Assembly: GCA_029975415.1 (NCBI GenBank)
Contig: JARKPE010000125.1
Span: 1 to 47,332 of the forward strand
Source: Dysgonamonadaceae bacterium
GTDB taxonomy: Bacteria; Bacteroidota; Bacteroidia; Bacteroidales; Dysgonomonadaceae
DNA: 47,332 nt
Direction: 5' to 3'
Shown: in pieces, positions 38,312-47,332 of the stretch
Numbering within the stretch: position 1 is the stretch's first letter
Layout: each line of letters begins with the position of its first letter
Position numbers and translations under genes: made by a program
The notes under the pieces: model-generated
What the model saw: only the letters and a program-made list of their open reading frames with translations
What the model was told of the DNA's origin: nothing
Databases searched by the model: none

Positions 38312-40381
38312 CTATTGCATTCGTTTGATAATGCTGTATGACTGTACGATACCCAGCTCACCGGCCTTGCGCAAATCGTCGAGGCCTTGTTGGGTTTCTC
38401 CAATCGAAAGACGTGCTAAACCTCTATTAAAGTAAGCTTCCGCAAAATTCGGCTCACGTTTGATAGCTTCGGTATAATCGTTTATGGCAGCCCGATAATC
38501 CTTTTCGATACTGAATATTTCGGCTCGATTGTAATAAGCGAAATAGAAATCGGGATTCATTCCGATAATCGTTTCGTAATCTTTCAGAATGGCGTCGTAT
38601 TCGATTTTTTGTTTCGATACCTCCGGTAATTTCGGCAAATTCTGGGCAGCTATGGGTTTGTTACGAGCAGGTAACTGTATATCCAACGGCGAATCGGAGC
38701 TTTCCAGCTTGGTCTGCTTCAATTCGGGATCGAATTCGAGCTGTTTGGAATGAACGACCGCTCTTGCAAAGTATGAAAGCATCAAATTAGGATTTAATTG
38801 GATAGATTTATTAATATCCCGAAGAGCATTGGCGTAGTCCTGAACGAGCATATAATCCATGGCACGTCCAAAATAGAATGAAGCGTCCTCGGGATGCTGC
38901 TCTATTTGTTTCGAGTAGTTGTTTATCGAGCGGAAGTGCGTCTGAATTTGTTGCTCATTGAGCGCCGATTCATTGTTGGTAATGCGAAGTTTCCACGTCA
39001 AACCGAGTTCACGATTTGCCTGATCAAGTTCCTTAGAAAAGTAAACGGGGCGTTGCACTTCATACGATTTCTCATAATAGGTCAGCACGAACTTTGGTTC
39101 AAGCTCCACGCGAGTATTCATGTTTTGTACTTTTCCACGACTTTGGTTCTGATATTTTTCTTTTTGTTCGCTTTCCTTATCGGCTACGACAAGCAAATTG
39201 AATTTTTCGATGTCGTTATCCGATGTTTCACGCGTTTGTTTTTGTGCCAATTCATCTTTCGGTTTATTAGGATCTACCCGATCCAGATCCTTTTGCAGTT
39301 TTTCCTGTTCGTTTCGAGCCAAATAGAAATCGCCTTCAGCACCTTTCAGATCACCCATACGTCGTTTCAACTCCGATCGGGTGTAATATCCCTGAAAAAA
39401 ATCGGGATGTTTTTCCAATACAATATTCAAATCGGCTAATGCTGCAGGATAATTATTGATTTCGATGTAAAGCATCGCACGATTGAGCACGGCGATTGTG
39501 TTATCGGGTTCGATCTCGAGCACCTTGTTGAAATCTTCGATGGCACGATTGTTGTCAGCCACTTGTGCTCGCAGCAATCCGCGATTGAAACGGGCAATCA
39601 GGTTGTTGGGATCGGTTTCGATAACGCGGTCATAATCGGCCATTGCCCCACGAAGATCATTCAAATGGTATTTAACCAATCCGCGATTAATATAATTTCC
39701 CTGGTTGTATGGATCCAAACGAATGGCTTCATCCAAATCGGCGAGAGCTTTGTTGTAATCTTTCAGTTGAAAATAGAGCAATCCTCTGGCAGAAAAGGAT
39801 TGTGGCATATATGGATCGATTTCGATAGCTTTATTGTAGTCGGCCAATGCTTTTGTTGTATCCTTTGTTTCGAGATACATTTGAGCGCGGGTCAAATATC
39901 CGGGAACGTAATCGGGAAATCTTTTGAGCAATACCTCGAAAAATTTTTCGGCTGTTTCATACTGTTTCATTTGAATATTGACGATCCCCATATTCACCAA
40001 TGTCAATTGATCTTCGGGATAAAATTCGAGGCTCCGTTGATAATCCATTGCAGCCAGCTCGTATTTTTCCTGATTTTGGCGGGCAGCACCCCGCAGTTGA
40101 TAAGCTGCAGTCCAATACGGATTTCGTTCAAGACATAAAGTGCAATCGTCTTCGGCTCCCTTGAAATCGTCGAGCATGAATTTTGCAACTGCACGATAGT
40201 AATAAGCATCAGCCAAATAGGGCTTTGCATTAATCACCTGATTGAAATATTGGATAGCCAACACGTAATCCTCGAAATAGAGCGCATTTCGGCCGATCAT
40301 CATCACTCTTTCGGTGTTGATTTGTGCCGGCAGTGTTATCGAGCCGAGGAGGATCGAAAAAATAAGAATAAATTTCTTCAT
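38312..40381 (-). CDS. Exported tetratricopeptide-repeat protein
   Basis: Signal peptide and many TPR motifs (AIEIDPYMPQSFSARGLLYFQLKDYNKALADLDEAIRLDPYN). Confidence 0.93.
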   Translation of the reverse strand: MKKFILIFSILLGSITLPAQINTERVMMIGRNALYFEDYVLAIQYFNQVINAKPYLADAYYYRAVAKFMLDDFKGAEDDCTLCLERNPYWTAAYQLRGAARQNQEKYELAAMDYQRSLEFYPEDQLTLVNMGIVNIQMKQYETAEKFFEVLLKRFPDYVPGYLTRAQMYLETKDTTKALADYNKAIEIDPYMPQSFSARGLLYFQLKDYNKALADLDEAIRLDPYNQGNYINRGLVKYHLNDLRGAMADYDRVIETDPNNLIARFNRGLLRAQVADNNRAIEDFNKVLEIEPDNTIAVLNRAMLYIEINNYPAALADLNIVLEKHPDFFQGYYTRSELKRRMGDLKGAEGDFYLARNEQEKLQKDLDRVDPNKPKDELAQKQTRETSDNDIEKFNLLVVADKESEQKEKYQNQSRGKVQNMNTRVELEPKFVLTYYEKSYEVQRPVYFSKELDQANRELGLTWKLRITNNESALNEQQIQTHFRSINNYSKQIEQHPEDASFYFGRAMDYMLVQDYANALRDINKSIQLNPNLMLSYFARAVVHSKQLEFDPELKQTKLESSDSPLDIQLPARNKPIAAQNLPKLPEVSKQKIEYDAILKDYETIIGMNPDFYFAYYNRAEIFSIEKDYRAAINDYTEAIKREPNFAEAYFNRGLARLSIGETQQGLDDLRKAGELGIVQSYSIIKRMQ

Positions 40382-40464
40382 GATGTTATTGTTGTTTCGC
40401 GCTCAGATTTTTTAATATAAGTAAGATAGTATGTGACTTGAAAAAGTTTAAAAGACATCGGAAT

Positions 40465-40881
40465 TTATTGGATATTTTCGAGTATTCGTTTCCCATTTAC
40501 CGTCTGACGTAAGGATAAACGCACTACGCTTTCGGGCAAAAGCGATTCGACTAATTCTGGCCATTCGATGAAACAGAGATTCCCACTGTAAAAGTAGTCT
40601 TCATAACCAAAATCGAAAACTTCTTCTAACTTTTTGATGCGATAGAAATCGAAATGATAAATTGATATTCCATTTTTATCCCGATATTCATTGATAATGG
40701 CAAATGTAGGGCTGGTCACCGGTTCGTGAACGCCCAATTCCTCACATACGGCTTTAATAAAGGTGGTTTTGCCAGCTCCCATATCGCCGTAAAAGGCAAA
40801 AACGTTTTGATTGTCAATTTCTGCCAAAAATTGTCGTGCAGCTTGATGAATTTCTGATAAATCGTTTATTTCTATATACAT
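40465..40881 (-). CDS. tsaE: tRNA threonylcarbamoyladenosine biosynthesis ATPase TsaE
   Basis: FAFYGDMGAGKTTFIKAVCEELGV, VTSPTFAIINEY, YHFDFYRI, CFIEWPELVESLLP. Start at 40881. Confidence 0.96.
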   Translation of the reverse strand: MYIEINDLSEIHQAARQFLAEIDNQNVFAFYGDMGAGKTTFIKAVCEELGVHEPVTSPTFAIINEYRDKNGISIYHFDFYRIKKLEEVFDFGYEDYFYSGNLCFIEWPELVESLLPESVVRLSLRQTVNGKRILENIQ

Positions 40882-40885
40882 AATT

Positions 40886-42430
40886 TTATTTTGGAGACAA
40901 GGTGATAAGGGGAACAATCATTTCTTGGAGCGAAACGCCGCCGTGCTGAAATGTGTTGCCGTAATGTGAAACATATTGATTGAATTTATTTTGAAAAACG
41001 AAAAAATTATTGCCTGTAGCAAAAATAAAGCGTGAACTTAAGTTTGACGAAGGCAGACCGAACTTTTCAGGAGAAAATGACTCGATAACTTTTGCTGTGT
41101 CGTAGGTCAGGTTTTTCCCTGTTTTGTATCTCAGATTCGAATTTATATCTTTGTCACTCAAAATCTTAAGTGGGTTTTTAACCCGAATGGTGCCATGATC
41201 GGTTGTCAGAATTACCTTGTAACCTTTTTCGGAAATTTTCCGAAATAGTGGAGACAAAGGCGAATGTAAAAACCACGATTGGGTGAGCGAACGATAAGCA
41301 GCTTCGTCGGAAGCCAATTCGCGAATCATGTCCGATTCTGATCGTGTATGCGATAGCATATCCAAGAAATTGTAAACTAGAACGTTCAAATCTTTTCTAT
41401 CCATTTCCGGGAACGATCGAAGCAAGTGTTCGCCTTCCTCAGCAGTGTTAATTTTGTAATAGGAAAATGATTTGTTCAGATGATGACGCTCCAATTGTTT
41501 TCGCAGTAAGAATTTTTCATTTGCATTTTTGCTCTCCGGCTTTGTTTCATCCACCCAATATTCGGGATAGTTGTCGGCAATTTGTTTTGGCGTCAGACCT
41601 GCCATCATAGCATTGCGGGCATATTGAGTTGCGGTGGGCAAAATGCTGAAAAAGGTGTTATCGACATAGGAAAACCATTCCGAAACAATGTCTTTTACCG
41701 CATACCACTGATCGAGTCTGAAATTGTCGATTAAGATGAAAAAGACTTTTTCGTTATTGTCAAGAAGCGGAAAAACAACTTTCGGGAAAACGTCGAAACT
41801 TAGCATTGGGCGTTCGTCTTTTCCCGAAAACCATTTTTCGTAATTTCGACGAATAAATTTGGCAAATTCGTTGTTGGCTTCCATCATTTGCGATTGAAGC
41901 ATTTCAAGCATTGGACTATGTGTTAGCGACAACTCCATCTCCCAGTATACTAATTTTTTATATACATAGGTCCATTCTTCCGCCGTTTGGCAACAATTTA
42001 TTTCGTCGTTCAATTGGAGATATTCCTCGCGAAAATTTGTGATATTGGCTTCGCGAATAATTTCATTCTTATCGAAGTGTTTTTTGATGGTGATGAGCAA
42101 CTGGTTGGGATTGAGCGGTTTGATGAGGTAATCGGCGATTTTTTTACCGATAGCTTTTTCCATGATGCCTTCGTCTTCGCTTTTGGTAACCATCACCACC
42201 GGAACATCAGGGCGTATGATGCTGATTTGCGAAAGGGTTTCCAAACCCGAAATTCCCGGCATGTGTTCATCAAGGAAAATCATATCGAAATGCTCATTAC
42301 GACAAAGATCGATGGCATCTTGTCCGTTATTCACGCTTTCAAGTTCATAGCCTTTTTCTTGCAAAAAAAGCATGTAGGGTTTCATCAACTCTATTTCGTC
42401 GTCAACCCACAGAAAGCGCGTCTTTTTCAT
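40886..42430 (-). CDS. porX: PorX-type response regulator with PglZ domain (T9SS regulation)
   Basis: Receiver domain FLWVDDEIELMKPYM ... DMIFLDEHMPGISGLETL; PglZ motifs LIDNFRLDQW, LPTATQYARNAMMAGL, LTTDHGTIRVKNP. Confidence 0.93.
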   Translation of the reverse strand: MKKTRFLWVDDEIELMKPYMLFLQEKGYELESVNNGQDAIDLCRNEHFDMIFLDEHMPGISGLETLSQISIIRPDVPVVMVTKSEDEGIMEKAIGKKIADYLIKPLNPNQLLITIKKHFDKNEIIREANITNFREEYLQLNDEINCCQTAEEWTYVYKKLVYWEMELSLTHSPMLEMLQSQMMEANNEFAKFIRRNYEKWFSGKDERPMLSFDVFPKVVFPLLDNNEKVFFILIDNFRLDQWYAVKDIVSEWFSYVDNTFFSILPTATQYARNAMMAGLTPKQIADNYPEYWVDETKPESKNANEKFLLRKQLERHHLNKSFSYYKINTAEEGEHLLRSFPEMDRKDLNVLVYNFLDMLSHTRSESDMIRELASDEAAYRSLTQSWFLHSPLSPLFRKISEKGYKVILTTDHGTIRVKNPLKILSDKDINSNLRYKTGKNLTYDTAKVIESFSPEKFGLPSSNLSSRFIFATGNNFFVFQNKFNQYVSHYGNTFQHGGVSLQEMIVPLITLSPK

Positions 42431-42600
42431 TGATTATTCCTTATTCACTTACAATCAGAAAATTGAGCAAATGTATGTATTTCTATGTTTACATACAATC
42501 ATTTTTTAGTTTTTTAGTAGTCGTAAAAACTCGCGTTTGCTTTGTAGAAGCCTGAATTAAAAAATTTGACGACGAATTTTTATTATTTCACTTAAACCAC

Positions 42601-42608
42601 TAACTTTG
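42601..42608 (+). promoter_or_regulatory. Candidate -7 box TAACTTTG for the DUF1080 gene
   Basis: Exact TAnnTTTG with a T-rich -33-like stretch 20 nt upstream. Confidence 0.45.
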
Positions 42609-42644
42609 TGAACAACATCTACGAAATCTTTCAATCTGTTCATA

Positions 42645-43280
42645 ATGAAAAAAACCTTGATTCTTGTCGCAAGTGCAACAATGTTCCTAATAGCCGGATG
42701 CACCGGTCAGTCAGACAAAATTTTCAACGGAAAAAATTTGTCGAATTGGAATTTCGTTTTGGAAAACGATTCCATTCCGCCGGAGGAGGTATTCTTTGTT
42801 AAAGACAATTCCATTCTCATTACCGGAATCCCTATCGGTTATATGTATACCAAAAGAAAATATTCGGATTTCACGTTCGAGACTGAGTGGCGATGGCTCG
42901 ACGAAGCAGGTAATAGCGGTATATTCCTGCTTATCGAGTCTCCGGACAATCCGTTTCCGCGAGCAATCGAATGTCAACTCAAGGCAGGGAATGCGGGGGA
43001 CTTTGTGCTGCTCAATCATTCGCAACTTGCCGAATATGTTATGCCCGAAGGAGCAATCGAAAGACCAAAATTTCCGGTTATTCCCAAAAAAAACAATTCT
43101 AACGAAAAACCCGTCGGCGAATGGAATAAAGCAAAAATCACCATAAAAGAAGGACACATATCAGTTTATATCAATGACATGCTTCAGAACGAGGGTACAA
43201 GTCCGGTAACCGAAGGTCATATAGGTTTGCAAAGCGAAGGATATGGCGTTCAATTCAGAAACATTTCGGTCAGCGAATAA
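42645..43280 (+). CDS. DUF1080 (3-keto-disaccharide hydrolase-like) lipoprotein
   Basis: Lipobox FLIAGCTGQ; YSDFTFETEWRWLDEAGNSGIFLLIE, IECQLKAGNAGDF, GHIGLQSEGYGVQFRNI. Confidence 0.9.
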   Translation: MKKTLILVASATMFLIAGCTGQSDKIFNGKNLSNWNFVLENDSIPPEEVFFVKDNSILITGIPIGYMYTKRKYSDFTFETEWRWLDEAGNSGIFLLIESPDNPFPRAIECQLKAGNAGDFVLLNHSQLAEYVMPEGAIERPKFPVIPKKNNSNEKPVGEWNKAKITIKEGHISVYINDMLQNEGTSPVTEGHIGLQSEGYGVQFRNISVSE

Positions 43281-43318
43281 CATCGCAACAATAAAAAACC
43301 ACAAAAAAACATATTCTT

Positions 43319-44548
43319 ATGTCACTTTCACTTAAATCTCAACAATTTATCGATCAGGAAGAACGATTTGGTGCACACAATTATCATCCGCTTCCGATAG
43401 TGTTGTCGCGAGGGGAAGGCCCTTACGTGTGGGATGTAGACGAGAAACGATATTTCGATTTTCTGTCGGCATATTCTGCTGTAAACCAGGGACATTGTCA
43501 TCCAAAAATTGTAAAAGCTCTCACCGAGCAGGCGCAAACGCTATGCTTAACCTCACGAGCGTTCTACAACGATTGTTTGGGACCGTTTGAAGAATATATG
43601 CACGACTATTTCGGCTATGATAAGGTGTTGCCTATGAATTCCGGAGCAGAGGCTGTGGAAACTGCGCTTAAACTCACCCGTAAATGGGGCTATCTGAAAA
43701 AGGGAATTCCGGACGGAGAAGCCATCATTATCGGGTGTGAAGGTAATTTTCATGGCCGTACGATCACCATTATTTCGATTTCAACCGATCCTGAGGCTTA
43801 TAAGAATTATGGCCCATATACGCCCGGTATCGAGGTGATTCCATACAACGATGCGGAAGCGCTCGAAAAAGTTCTAAAAGAAAAAGGTGATAAAGTCGCA
43901 GGTTTCCTGGTTGAGCCTATCCAAGGTGAAGCCGGTGTGGTAGTTCCGGACGATGGCTATCTGAAAACTTGCTACGACTTATGCAAACAATATAATGTGC
44001 TTTTTGTTGCCGATGAGGTGCAGACAGGTATTGCCCGCACGGGAAAAATGCTTGCCTGCGAACATGAAGACGTACGCCCCGATATTTTGATTTTGGGCAA
44101 AGCCATTTCGGGAGGCGTTTTGCCTGTTTCGGCAGTGTTGGCTGACGATGAAATCATGCTCACAATCAAACCCGGACAGCACGGATCGACCTATGGCGGA
44201 TTTCCGCTTGCCTGCAAAGTGGCAACTGCTGCTTTGGAAGTGGTGCGCGAGGAAAATCTTTGTGAAAAAGCCGAATATCTCGGCAAAATTTTTCGCGACG
44301 AAATGAGCCGAATGCAAAGCCCATTCATCAAAATTGTGAGAGGAAAAGGATTGCTCAATGCCATTGTTGTAGAGCCACATAATGGCAAACAGGCATGGGA
44401 TGTCTGCTTAAAAATGGCTGAATTGGGTGTGCTGGCCAAGCCTACGCACGATCACATCATTCGTTTTGCTCCACCTCTGGTGATTTCTGACGACGAATTG
44501 AGAGAAGCTATCGCAATTATTCAGCAAGCTATCCGAACGTTGGAATAG
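43319..44548 (+). CDS. rocD: Ornithine aminotransferase
   Basis: [81 protein letters not shown]. Confidence 0.96.
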   Translation: MSLSLKSQQFIDQEERFGAHNYHPLPIVLSRGEGPYVWDVDEKRYFDFLSAYSAVNQGHCHPKIVKALTEQAQTLCLTSRAFYNDCLGPFEEYMHDYFGYDKVLPMNSGAEAVETALKLTRKWGYLKKGIPDGEAIIIGCEGNFHGRTITIISISTDPEAYKNYGPYTPGIEVIPYNDAEALEKVLKEKGDKVAGFLVEPIQGEAGVVVPDDGYLKTCYDLCKQYNVLFVADEVQTGIARTGKMLACEHEDVRPDILILGKAISGGVLPVSAVLADDEIMLTIKPGQHGSTYGGFPLACKVATAALEVVREENLCEKAEYLGKIFRDEMSRMQSPFIKIVRGKGLLNAIVVEPHNGKQAWDVCLKMAELGVLAKPTHDHIIRFAPPLVISDDELREAIAIIQQAIRTLE

Positions 44549-44640
44549 GGATAGGTTGATGAAGAATGAAGAAATAATTCATAATGTGGATAGTGGTTGG
44601 CGGTTGGTTATTCATTCGTTATTCTGGATAGCTGACGTTA

Positions 44641-44657
44641 GAAAAGTTCTCGCAGAT
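44641..44657 (-). repeat. Dispersed 17-mer ATCTGCGAGAACTTTTC, shared with 13933-13949
   Basis: gaaaagttctcgcagat here is the exact reverse complement of 13933-13949, within related TCTGCG-rich stretches. Confidence 0.75.
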
Positions 44658-44756
44658 CATCGCAGATTTTACTCGCAGATGTTCGCTGATAATCTGCGTG
44701 AATCAGCGAGAGAAAATGCCTGGTATCATCATCTCTAAAAAGCACATAACTGACCG

Positions 44757-44784
44757 CTGATAACTGACAACTGATAACTGACAA
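44757..44784. repeat. Tandem repeat (CTGATAACTGACAA)x2
   Basis: ctgataactgacaactgataactgacaa. Confidence 0.85.
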
Positions 44785-44795
44785 GTAAACGCTTT

Positions 44796-45698
44796 ATGCA
44801 AACTACTTCTAAAGTGTTGATGGTGCGTCCTGCACGCTTTGCATATAACGAAGAAACAGCCCGTAATAATTATTTTCAACAGCGAACGGATGTTGAAAAT
44901 GTGAGCGAGACAGCACTGGTCGAATTTGACGCATTTGTAAAATTATTGCAAGGCAATGATGTAGATGTAATCGTTGTGCAGGATACGATAGAGCCGTGGA
45001 CCCCCGATTCGGTATTTCCCAACAACTGGTTTTCGTCGCATTTAGGTGGCGAATTGGTGCTCTATCCGATGTTTGCCGAAAATCGTCGTCTCGAACGAAA
45101 ACCGCAAGTGATGGACGTGTTGTTGCATAAGATGAATCATCGAAAAATTGTGGATCTAACTCATTGGGAAAAACGAGGGGAATTTCTGGAAGGAACCGGA
45201 AGTATGGTTTTCGATCGCGAAAAACAAATTGCTTATTGTTGTCGATCGCCCCGGACATCCGAAAAAGTATTGGCGGATTTTTGCTCGCGCATGAATTTCG
45301 ATACCGTAGTGTTTGATGCTGTGGACAAAAAGGGCGACCCGATCTATCATACCAATGTGATGATGGCAGTGGGCACACAGGTGGCCCTGGTTTGTTTGGA
45401 AGCACTGCGGAACGAAGACGAACGCGAAAAACTTGTTACAAAACTCACTTCAACCGGAAAGCTCATCGTAGAAATTTTTTTGGAACAGGTAGCACATTTT
45501 GCAGGGAATATGCTCGAACTGAAAAGCAGGAACGGCCAACCGCTTATGATTATGTCTGCGGCAGCACGAAAATCGCTTTCGATTGAGCAGGAATCAATTC
45601 TTGCAACCTATGCAAAAATCGTGTCGCCGGATCTCTCGACTATAGAAGCCAATGGTGGAGGATCGGCGCGTTGCATGATTGCCGAAATTTTTGTGTAG
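44796..45698 (+). CDS. ctlX: CtlX-like citrulline utilisation hydrolase (amidinotransferase/ADI-like)
   Basis: VLMVRPARFAYNEETARNNYFQQ, PDSVFPNNWFSSH, LEGTGSMVFDR, YHTNVMMAVG, GGGSARCMIAEIF. Confidence 0.88.
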   Translation: MQTTSKVLMVRPARFAYNEETARNNYFQQRTDVENVSETALVEFDAFVKLLQGNDVDVIVVQDTIEPWTPDSVFPNNWFSSHLGGELVLYPMFAENRRLERKPQVMDVLLHKMNHRKIVDLTHWEKRGEFLEGTGSMVFDREKQIAYCCRSPRTSEKVLADFCSRMNFDTVVFDAVDKKGDPIYHTNVMMAVGTQVALVCLEALRNEDEREKLVTKLTSTGKLIVEIFLEQVAHFAGNMLELKSRNGQPLMIMSAAARKSLSIEQESILATYAKIVSPDLSTIEANGGGSARCMIAEIFV

Positions 45699-45787
45699 AA
45701 TTTCCCCGCGAAACTAAAAATTATAACATATTTTCTCTTTCCTTTGCAATAAACTAAGAAAGTTCATTTTTTAATTAAATCATTATT

Positions 45788-46204
45788 ATGAGTTTAGGAA
45801 CTGAGTTAAAGCAATTCTTGCTTCGTGGAAATGTGGTGGATATGGCTGTGGGTATCGTTGTCGGTGCAGCTTTCGGAAAAGTTGTAACTTCGTTTGTAAA
45901 CGATATTTTGATGCCCCCTATTGCATTATTGTTGGGCAACACAAAGTTTGATCAGCTAAAATTGGTGCTTCGTGAGGCTGTTGTTTCGGGTGATCAGGTT
46001 GCGAAGGAAGCTATCACGTGGAATTACGGAGCTTTTATCCAAACTGCAATCGATTTTTTGATAGTGGGAACTGCCATTTTTTTCGTCATCAAGGCTATGA
46101 ATCGGCTGAGCCGAAAAAAACCTGAAGCCCCTGCAGCTCCGCCTGCGCCATCGAAAGAAGAACAGTTGCTCACCGAAATTCGGGATTTGCTGAGTAAGGA
46201 CTAA
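45788..46204 (+). CDS. mscL: Large-conductance mechanosensitive channel
   Basis: FLLRGNVVDMAVGIVVGAAFGKVVTSFVNDILMPPIALLLG. Confidence 0.98.
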   Translation: MSLGTELKQFLLRGNVVDMAVGIVVGAAFGKVVTSFVNDILMPPIALLLGNTKFDQLKLVLREAVVSGDQVAKEAITWNYGAFIQTAIDFLIVGTAIFFVIKAMNRLSRKKPEAPAAPPAPSKEEQLLTEIRDLLSKD

Positions 46205-46263
46205 GAATCCTCGATCACAAGTTTCTGATTGTCATCGATTTGAAATCCAAATCGAGTTTATTT

Positions 46264-47031
46264 TTATTGCATTTCGGTGAGGTATTTCCAGAAACGTTTT
46301 GGCATGTGCTGACGCTGAAGCTTTGGATTGAATCGCTCCTTAATAGCAATCGTTTCGAAATATTCTTTCCACAGGTTCTGATAGTAGATCTCCGTTTCGG
46401 ATAATTTCTCGCTTTCAAGTTTTTTCGACTTAAAGCTCTTTAGGTCTTCAAGAGAAAATGTAATCTCCTGTAAGTCATGAGTGTCATAATATAATCCGAA
46501 ATTTCTTTCAGTATCATATAAAATCCAGGACTGATTTGGATAACGGGAACGGAAATGTGGTGCAACAAGGCCTAAAACGTTATATCGTGATGAGATGGGC
46601 GCGAAAAAGATTCCGTCTTTCGTCTTTTGAAACCGAACGAACTGTCTGATTTTTTCGGCTTCGCCGTTTACTTTCCTGGCAATTTCTTTTATACGTATCA
46701 CATCACTATCGCCGAAATTCATTTCGAAACCCTTTTGATGGTCGATTATCTTTCGGAAATAGCGGAAAAGAACCATTTCTGTTTCCGGAAGGTCTGAAAG
46801 CCAAACAAGCAATGCCATATTTTGTGCGCTTTTTGACAGTTTTCCTTCCAAAGCAGTCCAAACTCGCCGCGATTTTTTCTCTTCGGTTTCGATGTGATAC
46901 AATTTATCTGCGAAAAGAGGACGTTGAGCCGTCTCAGATAGAATTATATCGGGAAACGTTTTATGCTCGTAAGCATAAAAGATGCACGAAAGAATTCCGT
47001 CGAATGTATGGTCGTAAATGAAAACAATCAT
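46264..47031 (-). CDS. TIGR03915-family putative DNA repair/modification protein
   Basis: MIVFIYDHTFDGILSCIFYAY, MNFGDSDVIRIKEIARKVNGEAEKIRQFVRFQKTKDGIFFAPISSRYNVLGLVAPHFRSRYPNQSWILYD. Start at 47031. Confidence 0.85.
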   Translation of the reverse strand: MIVFIYDHTFDGILSCIFYAYEHKTFPDIILSETAQRPLFADKLYHIETEEKKSRRVWTALEGKLSKSAQNMALLVWLSDLPETEMVLFRYFRKIIDHQKGFEMNFGDSDVIRIKEIARKVNGEAEKIRQFVRFQKTKDGIFFAPISSRYNVLGLVAPHFRSRYPNQSWILYDTERNFGLYYDTHDLQEITFSLEDLKSFKSKKLESEKLSETEIYYQNLWKEYFETIAIKERFNPKLQRQHMPKRFWKYLTEMQ

Positions 47032-47332
47032 AGATGAGCCCCCTTTAAAAAGTGGCAATTTGAAGTTTGAAAAATAAGTATGATGATTTTTCATTTCCGA
47101 TTTTTGTTGAACGAGAAAGTAAAAAATCAATCACGATAAAAAGTTTCTCCATAATGGAGCTCTTTATACGGCGAAAATCGGTTATCAAACCATTTTCATG
47201 CGCTCTTTGACCTGTTGTTATCAGATAATTTTCAAGACGGACATGGTTTATCCATAAACATCTGGCGAAAGTAAACAATTTGTGCTTGAGCAAACCTCTG
47301 TATCGTGTTTTGTTGTTCCTGGTATGATAACA

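Noticed and set aside
44556-44738. 60-aa ORF MMKNEEIIHNVDSGW...
   Set aside because: Lies in a repeat-rich spacer; sequence is generated by the TCTGCG-type repeats.

Overview
This 47 kb window looks chromosomal and Bacteroidales-like: SusC/SusD pairs, T9SS regulators, TAnnTTTG-type -7 boxes and a trpB-EGDCF-A gene order. From left to right it holds: (1) the end of a fructan utilisation locus (3' part of susC, susD, two GH32 enzymes, a PfkB-family fructokinase and an MFS sugar permease); (2) a phasin-like protein with a UbiB/ABC1 kinase; (3) a PorW/SprE-like T9SS lipoprotein with RdgB; (4) a Gfo/Idh/MocA oxidoreductase and an EamA transporter; (5) a complete minus-strand trpBEGDCFA operon; (6) a decayed transposase, an MBL hydrolase, three glycosyltransferases and a TrmH-type methyltransferase; (7) a minus-strand housekeeping group (LpxH-like, DUF59, RadC, EF-P, NCS2 permease, DUF5020 protein); (8) a repeat-rich island with a decayed IS5-like element; (9) a metal-associated cluster (Cys/His-rich HYC_CC_PP-like protein, TonB receptor, HMA protein); (10) a TPR protein, TsaE and PorX; (11) a DUF1080 protein, ornithine aminotransferase, CtlX-like hydrolase, MscL and a TIGR03915-like protein. 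The best unannotated signal is a 19-codon leader ORF, MNLSITNGYWWRHLQLIQS, with tandem Trp codons. It lies just upstream of a GC-rich hairpin and T-tract that precede trpB, as expected for a trp attenuator. Other leads are dispersed, inverted composite intergenic repeats with a GTGCTGCC/GGCAGCAC hairpin, a perfect 12-bp hairpin between susD and the first GH32 gene, and a possible small RNA or attenuated leader downstream of trpA. No tRNA, rRNA or CRISPR array was recognised. All family calls were made by eye from motifs; no database search was run.
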